The notes below the pieces were generated by a model. It saw only the letters and a program-made list of their open reading frames with translations, did not search any database and was not told the DNA's origin. Made by a program: the position numbers and the translations under genes. Source: Clostridium sp. (lineage in GTDB: Bacteria; Bacillota; Clostridia; Lachnospirales; Lachnospiraceae). From it: a DNA stretch of 49,302 bases. This document shows positions 35,682-42,020 of the stretch, piece after piece (within the stretch, counting starts at the first letter, position 1; every line of letters begins with the position of its first letter). The DNA is taken from NCBI GenBank assembly GCA_023664385.1, contig JAMPFU010000020.1, forward strand, positions 1 to 49,302, in the 5' to 3' direction.

Positions 35682-36467
35682 TTATCCCTCCCAGCTCGTT
35701 ACGTTGCACTTAAAGAAAATGTTGTCTGTGTCCTTTGTGATGTCGTTGTTTCCGCCGTATCCTACGGCACCCTCCTTATAAAATGAAACATAAAGCTGGG
35801 GATTGGAAATATCCTCTATTTTCATATTCTCGATACTCTCTTTGGATATGCCATAAACTGCAAGTATCGTGATTGTTTCCCCTGCATCAATTGTAAGCTG
35901 CATGCCCTCCTGTATCTCAAACTCATTCTCGTTGGCAATACACATAATATCTGCTATGTATTTTTTTTGTTCTCCGTCACATATTACAATCTGTAATTCT
36001 GCCGGAAGATACTCCATCTGCTCATCCAGACAGTTTTTCACATCAATGGGGATTACGACAAAATATCCGTGGTATGCAGCATCGTCTGCCAAAATTTCAC
36101 ACGGCACGTTTTCGGCTTCCCGGTAAAAGTCAGCCTCTCCAAACTTAAACGCATAGCCGCCTATGTCGATAAAATCATTACTTTCAAGCACATTTCCCTT
36201 GGCAGCCACCAAATCCGTCTGTACCTTAAGCATATACTCCCAGTTTGGACGCCCCCGGACAACCTTTCCTTCTGCTTTTTCCGAAGCTTCTTCGGCAGAG
36301 GTATTTACCATTTCGCCTGTGTCAGCTTCATCAGTACCCATTCCATTGCTGTCGACTTCTTCGGTTGATGCAGTATCTTGATGTCTTAATTTACCCACAA
36401 TAAAAACAACAGACAGGCATAGGACGAGGCTGAGCAGAATTACATATTTTTTCTTCCTGTTATTCAT
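35682..36467 (-). CDS. Membrane-anchored 261-aa protein, copy 1
   Basis: The 261-aa protein starts at 36467. A positively charged start (MNNRKKKY) and helix (VILLSLVLCLSVVFIVG) anchor it, with the rest outside. A Thr/Glu/Ser-rich linker (about 30-70) precedes a globular part with FIDIGGYAFKFGEADFYRE, VVIPIDVKNCLDEQMEY and a C-terminal strand-rich segment. It is one of three near-identical copies (others 37342-38130 and 39227-40012). The last 90 residues are identical among all three; the middle of this copy differs. It follows the secreted 159-aa gene copy 1 and precedes the ABC genes, so an accessory role in export, immunity or signalling is likely (inference). Confidence 0.68.
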   Translation of the reverse strand: MNNRKKKYVILLSLVLCLSVVFIVGKLRHQDTASTEEVDSNGMGTDEADTGEMVNTSAEEASEKAEGKVVRGRPNWEYMLKVQTDLVAAKGNVLESNDFIDIGGYAFKFGEADFYREAENVPCEILADDAAYHGYFVVIPIDVKNCLDEQMEYLPAELQIVICDGEQKKYIADIMCIANENEFEIQEGMQLTIDAGETITILAVYGISKESIENMKIEDISNPQLYVSFYKEGAVGYGGNNDITKDTDNIFFKCNVTSWEG

Positions 36468-36500
36468 AATCTGTACTCTCCTATCAAATATATGGGTTAT

Positions 36501-36533
36501 CAGACGATTGCGAAAATGCTTCGCAATCGTCTG
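36501..36533 (-). other. Perfect stem-loop between secreted-protein and anchored-protein genes, copy 1
   Basis: A 14-bp perfect stem, CAGACGATTGCGAA (36501-36514) with its complement at 36520-36533, and a 5-nt loop. On the coding (minus) strand it is followed by ATAACCC, not a T-run. It probably slows decay or partly stops transcription, giving more of the small secreted protein than of the downstream products. The same stem recurs at 38164-38196. Confidence 0.7.
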
Positions 36534-36545
36534 ACAAGGTTTTTG

Positions 36546-37025
36546 TTATGGCAATACTGTTATGTCGCTGCCGGTATATGCGCTGTCAGGACTCCACCTG
36601 CCTCGTAGCCTGCCGTAACCGCTTTTTGCCCTGAAACCAAGACTTTCACGGGCATACCCACGCTCCTTTGTATAGTTGGATATGTGGTATTTTCCCAGTT
36701 TGTTTATTGTATAATAGCCTCCCGTGGTTGCAGTGTTTGTCCTTACATCACTGCTGGAAGATGAACCGTAAGGTGCCACATATAAGTTGTGTAATGACGA
36801 TGCCATATATGTAATATTGCAGTAGCTTTTTGAGTAGTCTTCTTTATTACGGAATCCCGTATATATCGGTGATGAGCTGTCCGTCTGTACACTAAACCCA
36901 AACGCGGTATCACCTGTATTTGCCGCATTAACGTACATTGCTGCACCTGAGAAAATAATCATAATAAGAATAGCAGTTACAACAAGCATAATTTTGTTCA
37001 TAAGGGTAGATTCTTTTTTAATCAT
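36546..37025 (-). CDS. Secreted 159-aa protein, copy 1 (bacteriocin-like candidate)
   Basis: The 159-aa precursor starts at 37025, 6 nt after GGAGGAG. A signal peptide (KIMLVVTAILIMIIFSGAAMYVNAA) is followed by a probable cleavage near Asn-Ala-Ala and a mature part of about 125 residues. That part is rich in Ser, Tyr and Gly with one Cys, ending in GYGRLRGRWSPDSAYTG. The plan (signal, small polar domain, late Gly-Trp-Ser-Pro-Asp motif, neighbouring ABC exporter) recalls secreted DUF2712 or lactococcin-972-like proteins; I cannot confirm membership. Copy 2 (38209-38688) is nearly the same, with changes concentrated in the first half of the mature protein. Confidence 0.65.
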   Translation of the reverse strand: MIKKESTLMNKIMLVVTAILIMIIFSGAAMYVNAANTGDTAFGFSVQTDSSSPIYTGFRNKEDYSKSYCNITYMASSLHNLYVAPYGSSSSSDVRTNTATTGGYYTINKLGKYHISNYTKERGYARESLGFRAKSGYGRLRGRWSPDSAYTGSDITVLP

Positions 37026-37085
37026 ATAATACTCCTCCTTTTTTGTAGGTTATTTGACACTGTTTTTTCATTATTTGTATCTTGG

Positions 37086-37213
37086 AAAACTTTTCAACCT
37101 ATGCCTTCCCTCCTTTCTAATATTTACAATACAATTTTACTTTGAATAGCCAATATTTTTTGCATGAACGACACGTTTTTTGCATGAACGACACGTTTTG
37201 AAATAAAAACTTT
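37086..37213. repeat. 120-bp indel bounded by 8-bp direct repeats
   Basis: AAAACTTT occurs at 37086-37093 and 37206-37213. In the paralogous leader of copy 2 only one AAAACTTT remains (38749-38756) and flanking bases join directly, so 120 bp are present here and absent there. The extra DNA holds the two 20-bp tandem repeats (37161-37200) and, on the minus strand, an AT-rich promoter-like stretch and AAAGGAGGG. The rest of the 316-nt gap 37026-37341 is cassette leader with no gene. Confidence 0.7.
37161..37200 (-). promoter_or_regulatory. Two tandem 20-bp direct repeats, regulator-site candidate
   Basis: TGCATGAACGACACGTTTTT (37161-37180) is repeated at 37181-37200 with one change at the last base. 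On the coding strand each reads CGTGTCGTTCATGCA. Two helical turns apart, with a CGTTCAT core, they resemble paired LytTR-type sites (usually 21 bp apart), about 140-180 nt before the secreted-protein start. The same repeats occur inverted at 49271-49302. Confidence 0.55.
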
Positions 37214-37341
37214 GTAAGCTTCGACACTCCCCCTTTTCTTTTGGTACTATCACATTACATGACGTGTAATAATTATAGGTTTTTTCTCAAATTTTTCGGA
37301 TTTGTGTTTAAAAGGTAAAAAAACGTACATGAACCTTCCTG

Positions 37342-38130
37342 TTATCCCTCCCAGCTCGTTACGTTGCACTTAAAGAAAATGTTGTCTGTGTCCTTTGTGA
37401 TGTCGTTGTTTCCGCCGTATCCTACGGCACCCTCCTTATAAAATGAAACATAAAGCTGGGGATTGGAAATATCCTCTATTTTCATATTCTCGATACTCTC
37501 TTTGGATATGCCATAAACTGCAAGTATCGTGATTGTTTCCCCTGCATCAATTGTAAGCTGCATGCCCTCCTGTATCTCAAACTCATTCTCGTTTGCAATA
37601 CATTTGATTTCCCCGTAATATTTTTTTTGTTCTCCGTCACATACTACAATCTGTAATTCTGCCGGGTAATACTCCATCTGCTCATCTAGGCAGTTTTTCA
37701 CATCAATGGGAATTACGACAAAATATCCGCAGTATGCAGCACGGTCTGTCGGAATTTCATACGGCACGTTTTCGACTTCCCGGTAAAAATCAGCCTCTCC
37801 AAACTTAAACGCAAAGCCGCCTATGTCGATAAAATCATCACCTTCAAGCACATTTCCCTTGGCAGCCACCAAATCCGTCTGTACCTTAATCATATACTCC
37901 CAGTCCGGTCGTCCCATGTCAACCTTTCCTTCCACTTTTTCCGAAGCTTCTTCGGCAGAGGTATTTACCATTTCATCTATATTACCTTCTTCAGCACCTA
38001 TTCCACTGCTGTCGGCGGTTTCTTCGGTTGATGCAGTATCTTGATGTCTTAATTTACCCACAATAAAAACAACAGACAGGCATAGGACGAGGCTGAGCAG
38101 AATTACATATTTTTTCTTCCTGTTATTCAT
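37342..38130 (-). CDS. Membrane-anchored 262-aa protein, copy 2
   Basis: This 262-aa paralogue of copy 1 (35682-36467) has the same N-terminal anchor and C-terminal half. Its linker differs (TADSSGIGAEEGNIDEM) and the middle has GGFAFKFGE, VPYEIPTDRAAYCGY and YYGEIKCIANE. From about residue 90 onward its protein equals copy 3 (39227-40012). It ends with the same TTATCCCTCCCAGCTCG tail as the others. Downstream is not the 184-aa gene but a second secreted-protein gene, so this copy is an extra cassette unit. Function unknown, presumably that of copy 1. Confidence 0.68.
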   Translation of the reverse strand: MNNRKKKYVILLSLVLCLSVVFIVGKLRHQDTASTEETADSSGIGAEEGNIDEMVNTSAEEASEKVEGKVDMGRPDWEYMIKVQTDLVAAKGNVLEGDDFIDIGGFAFKFGEADFYREVENVPYEIPTDRAAYCGYFVVIPIDVKNCLDEQMEYYPAELQIVVCDGEQKKYYGEIKCIANENEFEIQEGMQLTIDAGETITILAVYGISKESIENMKIEDISNPQLYVSFYKEGAVGYGGNNDITKDTDNIFFKCNVTSWEG

Positions 38131-38163
38131 AATCTGTACTCTCCTATCAAATATATGGGTTAT

Positions 38164-38196
38164 CAGACGATTGCGAAAATGCTTCGCAATCGTCTG
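38164..38196 (-). other. Perfect stem-loop between cassette genes, copy 2
   Basis: The stem 38164-38177 with 38183-38196 is identical to that at 36501-36533, as is the surrounding spacer between the two cassette genes. Conservation of the spacer supports either very recent duplication or gene conversion. Confidence 0.7.
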
Positions 38197-38208
38197 ACAA
38201 GGTTTTTG

Positions 38209-38688
38209 TTATGGCAATACTGTTATGTCGCTGCCGGTATATGCGCTGTCAGGACTCCACCTGCCTCGTAGCCTGCCGTAACCGCTTTTTGCCCTGAAAC
38301 CAAGACTTTCACGGGCATACCCACGCTCCTTTGTATAGTTGGATATGTGGTATTTTCCCAGTTTGTTTATTGTATAATAGCCTCCCGTGGTTGCAGTGTT
38401 CGTCCTTACATCACTGCCGGAAGATGAACCGTAAGGCGCCGCATATAAGCTGTTTAATGACGGTGCCATATATGTAATGTTGCAGTAGCTTTTTGAGTAG
38501 TCCTCTTTATCACGGATTCCCGTATATATCGGTGATGAGCTGTCCGTCTGTACACTAAACTCAAATATTGTATCTTCTGTATCAGCCGCATTAACGTACA
38601 TCACTGCACCTGAGAAAATAATCATAATAAGAATAGCAGTTACAATAAGCATAATTTTATTCATAAGGGTAGATTCTTTTTTAATCAT
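38209..38688 (-). CDS. Secreted 159-aa protein, copy 2 (bacteriocin-like candidate)
   Basis: This paralogue of 36546-37025 has the same length, signal peptide type and ribosome site. The final part, from SDVRTNTATTGG to the end, is identical. Differences cluster between residues 33 and 95: NAADTEDTIFEF against NAANTGDTAFGF, GIRDKED against GFRNKED, APSLNSLYAAPYGSSSGS against ASSLHNLYVAPYGSSSSS. Its leader lacks the 120-bp insert with tandem repeats found before copy 1, so the two may be expressed differently. It probably shares the downstream ABC exporter. Confidence 0.65.
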   Translation of the reverse strand: MIKKESTLMNKIMLIVTAILIMIIFSGAVMYVNAADTEDTIFEFSVQTDSSSPIYTGIRDKEDYSKSYCNITYMAPSLNSLYAAPYGSSSGSDVRTNTATTGGYYTINKLGKYHISNYTKERGYARESLGFRAKSGYGRLRGRWSPDSAYTGSDITVLP

Positions 38689-39226
38689 ATAATACTCCTC
38701 CTTTTTTGTAGGTTATTTGACACTGTTTTTTCATTATTTGTATCTTGGAAAACTTTGTAAGCTTCGACATTCCTCCTTTTCCTTTTTGTACTATCACATA
38801 TATGACGTGTAATAATTATAGCTTTTTTTCCTCAAATTTTTCGGATTTGTGTTTAAAAGGTAAAAAAACGTACATGAAATGCATTTTAAACATCAAAATC
38901 AGCACAATGCGGATAGAGCAGGCTGCTATATGCGTACCCATCCTTTGTATATTTTGGTGCTTGAATTACCTTCCGATTTATTCCTAATTTATAACTGATT
39001 GATTCGTTTTACAATATGTCTGGCACACTTGGTCTGCTTTTAGGCATAATTAGATGATATTGGCAAGGATATCTCTGTAACGAATGCCTGTTCACGTTCA
39101 AAACAACGGTAGCCCCCCTTTTCTTTTGGTACTATCACATTACATGACGTGTAATAATTATAGGTTTTTTCTCAAATTTTTCGGATTTGTGTTTAAAAGG
39201 TAAAAAAACGTACATGAACCTTCCTG
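38689..39226. other. 538-nt spacer with cassette leader fragments and a possible gene remnant
   Basis: Both ends are cassette leader: the stretch with TGACGTGTAATAATTATAG and CTCAAATTTTTCGGATTTGT occurs here twice (about 38790-38875 and 39127-39215) and once at about 37240-37330. Between 38879 and 39115 is unique sequence. On the minus strand 39047 to 38886 reads as a short frame broken by a stop at 39009-39011 (tail ...KYTKDGYAYSSLLYPHC). It may be the remains of a lost gene; I do not recognise it. Confidence 0.35.
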
Positions 39227-40012
39227 TTATCCCTCCCAGCTCGTTACGTTGCACTTAAAGAAAATGTTGTCTGTGTCCTTTGTGATGTCGTTGTTTCCGC
39301 CGTATCCTACGGCACCCTCCTTATAAAATGAAACATAAAGCTGGGGATTGGAAATATCCTCTATTTTCATATTCTCGATACTCTCTTTGGATATGCCATA
39401 AACTGCAAGTATCGTGATTGTTTCCCCTGCATCAATTGTAAGCTGCATGCCCTCCTGTATCTCAAACTCATTCTCGTTTGCAATACATTTGATTTCCCCG
39501 TAATATTTTTTTTGTTCTCCGTCACATACTACAATCTGTAATTCTGCCGGGTAATACTCCATCTGCTCATCTAGGCAGTTTTTCACATCAATGGGAATTA
39601 CGACAAAATATCCGCAGTATGCAGCACGGTCTGTCGGAATTTCATACGGCACGTTTTCGACTTCCCGGTAAAAATCAGCCTCTCCAAACTTAAACGCAAA
39701 GCCGCCTATGTCGATAAAATCATCACCTTCAAGCACATTTCCCTTGGCAGCCACCAAATCCGTCTGTACCTTAATCCTATACTCCCAGTCCGGACGCCCC
39801 CTGACAACCTTTCCTTCTACTTTTTCCGAAGCTTCTTCGGCAGAGGTATTTACCATTTCGCCTGTGTCAGCTTCATCAGTACCCATTCCATTGCTGTCGA
39901 CTTCTTCGGTTGATGCAGTATCTTGATGTCTTAATTTACCCACAATAAAAACAACAGACAGGCATAGGACGAGGCTGAGCAGAATTACATATTTTTTCTT
40001 CCTGTTATTCAT
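39227..40012 (-). CDS. Membrane-anchored 261-aa protein, copy 3 (mosaic)
   Basis: The 261-aa protein starts at 40012 behind AAAGGAGGG, with a different upstream region from the other copies. Its first 75 residues follow copy 1 (VDSNGMGTDEADTGEMVNT, VVRGRP), while the remainder equals copy 2 (GFAFKFGE, VPYEIPTDRAAYCGY). The join lies near the GRPDWEY segment. This is a recombinant of the other two, or the parent from which each took a part. It has no secreted 159-aa gene in front of it. It is the most upstream gene of the minus-strand array. Confidence 0.68.
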   Translation of the reverse strand: MNNRKKKYVILLSLVLCLSVVFIVGKLRHQDTASTEEVDSNGMGTDEADTGEMVNTSAEEASEKVEGKVVRGRPDWEYRIKVQTDLVAAKGNVLEGDDFIDIGGFAFKFGEADFYREVENVPYEIPTDRAAYCGYFVVIPIDVKNCLDEQMEYYPAELQIVVCDGEQKKYYGEIKCIANENEFEIQEGMQLTIDAGETITILAVYGISKESIENMKIEDISNPQLYVSFYKEGAVGYGGNNDITKDTDNIFFKCNVTSWEG

Positions 40013-40160
40013 AAGCTGTACCCTCCTTTTTCCTTTTGCTACAATTTTAATGAAAATTTATTTGTAACTAAAGTTTTTATTATTGCTTATCTATTTATTA
40101 AGAAGTCCTTAATTTTCCTTTTAAGGGTAAAATGATATAAAAATTAGGATGCCGACCTCT

Positions 40161-40236
40161 ATTGAATAAATATGCGATTTAGGTTATACTTGTAGAAGTC
40201 CCTTGTGGCTGAAAGGAGATTTGGCTGTAAATGAAA
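40161..40236 (+). repeat. 76-bp direct repeat, copy 1: duplicated hisA promoter and leader
   Basis: Identical over 76 bp to 41150-41225. It contains a full promoter, TTGAAT (40162-40167) and TATACT (40185-40190) spaced 17 nt, the ribosome site AAAGGAGA and a start codon ATGAAA (40231-40236). Here that ATG opens only a 31-codon frame out of phase with the nuclease gene. Confidence 0.9.
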
Positions 40237-40249
40237 GTGGCAAAGGAAG

Positions 40250-41065
40250 GTGACATTTTTGGATATAATAGAGCAGACACACCGGCAGGATTTAGAGCGT
40301 CTGAAAGCATTTCGCTATATGGATGACGATTTTATGACAGCCTGCCTAAAAGATAACTTTGAGGGTGTGAAACTGATATTACAGATTGTCTTAGGAAAAA
40401 AGGACATAAAAATCAAATCTGTTCGGACGCAGGAGGTATTGAAGAACTTGTGGGGACGTTCCGCTACGTTGGACGTTCATGCAGTTGATGGCGATAAAAA
40501 GGAATTTGACGTGGAAATTCAGCGTCAGGACGCAGGAGCAGGGGCAAAAAGGGCAAGGCACAACAGCAGCCTTTTGGACGCACATATATTAAAGAGTGGC
40601 GAAGAAACGGAGGACATTCCCGACAGCTATGTTATTTTCATTACTGAAAATGATGTGATGAAAGGAAATCAGCCGATATATTCGGTAGAGAGATATGTCA
40701 CAATCGGGGAAGAAAAAGTATTGTTTGGTGACGGTTCGCATATCCTATATGTGAATGGAAAATACAGGGGCGATGATGAAATCGGTAAACTGATGCACGA
40801 CTTCTCATGCACCGAACCCGATGATATGAATTTTGAGGAGCTTGCAGGGAGAGCGAGGTACTTCAAGAAAGACGAGAAAGGAGTAAAAGCCATGTGTAAG
40901 ATTATGGAGGATATGAGGAATGAAAAAGCGAAAGAAGTCAGAATAGATAATGCTCTTTGCATGATTAAAGACGGAGAACTGTCATTAGAAAAAATTGCAT
41001 TATATTCTGGGTTGTCGCTTGAAGAAGTTAAAGAGCTGGAAAGTCAGATAATGCAGTTGGCGTAA
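40250..41065 (+). CDS. Rpn/PD-(D/E)XK nuclease family transposase-like protein
   Basis: The 271-aa frame opens at GTG 40250; TTG 40259 has better spacing (8 nt) from GGAAGG (40245-40250) and may be the true start. It resembles the PD-(D/E)XK nuclease family transposase/Rpn group: an N-terminal helical region with DDDFMTACLKDN, core TLDVHAVDGDKKEFDVEIQRQD (candidate Asp and E-x-Q), RARHNSSLLDAHILKSGE, then YVIFITENDVM and a C-terminal helical part. Members cut DNA and promote recombination. It stands between two exact copies of the hisA leader and has its own terminator, so it is probably an inserted cassette driven by the hisA promoter copy. Confidence 0.82.
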   Translation: MTFLDIIEQTHRQDLERLKAFRYMDDDFMTACLKDNFEGVKLILQIVLGKKDIKIKSVRTQEVLKNLWGRSATLDVHAVDGDKKEFDVEIQRQDAGAGAKRARHNSSLLDAHILKSGEETEDIPDSYVIFITENDVMKGNQPIYSVERYVTIGEEKVLFGDGSHILYVNGKYRGDDEIGKLMHDFSCTEPDDMNFEELAGRARYFKKDEKGVKAMCKIMEDMRNEKAKEVRIDNALCMIKDGELSLEKIALYSGLSLEEVKELESQIMQLA

Positions 41066-41095
41066 TCAATCAAAACGAAATACAGTAACAGTGTT

Positions 41096-41133
41096 AGGAC
41101 ACATAGAAAATGAAAAATCTATGTGTCCTTTTC
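41096..41133 (+). terminator. Intrinsic terminator of the nuclease gene
   Basis: AGGACACATAGA (41096-41107) pairs perfectly with TCTATGTGTCCT (41118-41129), loop 10 nt, followed by TTTCT. It isolates the nuclease from the second hisA promoter. Confidence 0.8.
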
Positions 41134-41149
41134 TAATAATAAAAAGTTA

Positions 41150-41225
41150 ATTGAATAAATATGCGATTTAGGTTATACTTGTAGAAGTCCCTTGTGGCTG
41201 AAAGGAGATTTGGCTGTAAATGAAA
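41150..41225 (+). repeat. 76-bp direct repeat, copy 2: working hisA promoter and leader
   Basis: Same 76 bp as 40161-40236. TTGAAT (41151-41156) and TATACT (41174-41179) form the hisA promoter, with AAAGGAGA and the hisA ATG at 41220. The repeat ends inside codon 2 of hisA. Confidence 0.9.
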
Positions 41226-42002
41226 TTCAGACCTTGCATAGATATTCATAACGGCTCTGTGAAACAGATTGTCGGGGGAAGCCTCAAGGATGATAGGGAT
41301 AGCGCCGAGGAAAACTATGTTTCGGAATTAGGGGCTGATTTTTACGCTGATATGTACAAAAAAAATGGCATCAGCGGCGGTCACATTATTATTCTGAACC
41401 ATAAGGACAGCAGGTTTTATGAGGCTGATATAGAGCAGGCAAAAAAAGCACTTAGGGCTTACCCAAGGGGGTTTCAGATTGGGGGCGGCATAAATGCAGA
41501 AAATGCCGAAGGCTTCCTTGATATGGGGGCATCCCATGTCATAGTAACCTCCTATGTGTTTCAGGATGGAAGGATTCACTTTGAAAACCTTGAAGGGCTT
41601 GTAAGGGCAGTCGGCAGGGAACGACTTGTACTGGATCTGAGCTGTAGAAAAAGGGATGGAAGCTATTACATAGTGACCAACAGGTGGCAGAGCTTTACGG
41701 AGACAGTGGTAGATAATCATACCCTTGACATGCTCTCGGAGTTTTGTGATGAATACCTGATACATGCGGTTGACGTTGAGGGGAAAGCATCAGGCATAGA
41801 AAAGGAGCTTGCGGCGTGCTTGGGAGAATGGGGCAAAAAGCCTATTACCTATGCAGGGGGAGTTGGTTCCTTTGAAGATTTGGACTGCTTAAAACGACTT
41901 GGACAGGGAAGGCTTGACGTAACAATAGGAAGTGCACTTGACATATTTGGCGGCAGTATGCCGTACAAGGATGTTTTAGATTTTTTCAAAAAAGAAAATT
42001 AA
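41220..42002 (+). CDS. hisA: Phosphoribosylformimino-AICAR ribotide isomerase, eukaryotic type
   Basis: The 260-aa protein starts at ATG 41220. It catalyses the fourth step of histidine synthesis (ProFAR to PRFAR) on a beta/alpha barrel. The sequence follows yeast and plant HIS6 rather than standard bacterial HisA: FRPCIDIHNGSVKQIVGG, GFQIGGGINAENA, VIVTSYVF, LDLSCRKRDG, EFLIHAVDVEG-type segment (YLIHAVDVEGKASGIE), TYAGGV and TIGSALDIFGG. The catalytic Asp near residue 8 is in place. It is apart from other his genes, next to a cellulase gene 18 nt downstream, and its leader is duplicated around a nuclease cassette. Confidence 0.9.
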   Translation: MKFRPCIDIHNGSVKQIVGGSLKDDRDSAEENYVSELGADFYADMYKKNGISGGHIIILNHKDSRFYEADIEQAKKALRAYPRGFQIGGGINAENAEGFLDMGASHVIVTSYVFQDGRIHFENLEGLVRAVGRERLVLDLSCRKRDGSYYIVTNRWQSFTETVVDNHTLDMLSEFCDEYLIHAVDVEGKASGIEKELAACLGEWGKKPITYAGGVGSFEDLDCLKRLGQGRLDVTIGSALDIFGGSMPYKDVLDFFKKEN

Positions 42003-42020
42003 GGAGAGGAGTTTAAACAT

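Noticed and set aside
36501-36533. Cassette stem-loop as a classic intrinsic terminator
   Set aside because: No T-run follows on the coding strand, and the downstream gene starts 34 nt later; a processing or stabilising stem is more likely.
37161-37200. Tandem 20-bp repeats as a CRISPR array
   Set aside because: Only two units directly abutting, with no spacers and no cas genes; better read as regulator sites.
36546-38688. Firm call of lactococcin 972 or DUF2712 for the 159-aa proteins
   Set aside because: The resemblance rests on overall plan and a short GRWSPDS ending; too weak for a name.
38745-38987. 80-aa plus-strand frame in the cassette spacer
   Set aside because: It overlaps duplicated leader sequence, has no ribosome site and runs against the operon direction.
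40231-40325. Minicistron from the copied hisA ATG as a real peptide gene
   Set aside because: The frame is an accident of the duplicated start codon; any role in coupling to the nuclease start is speculative.
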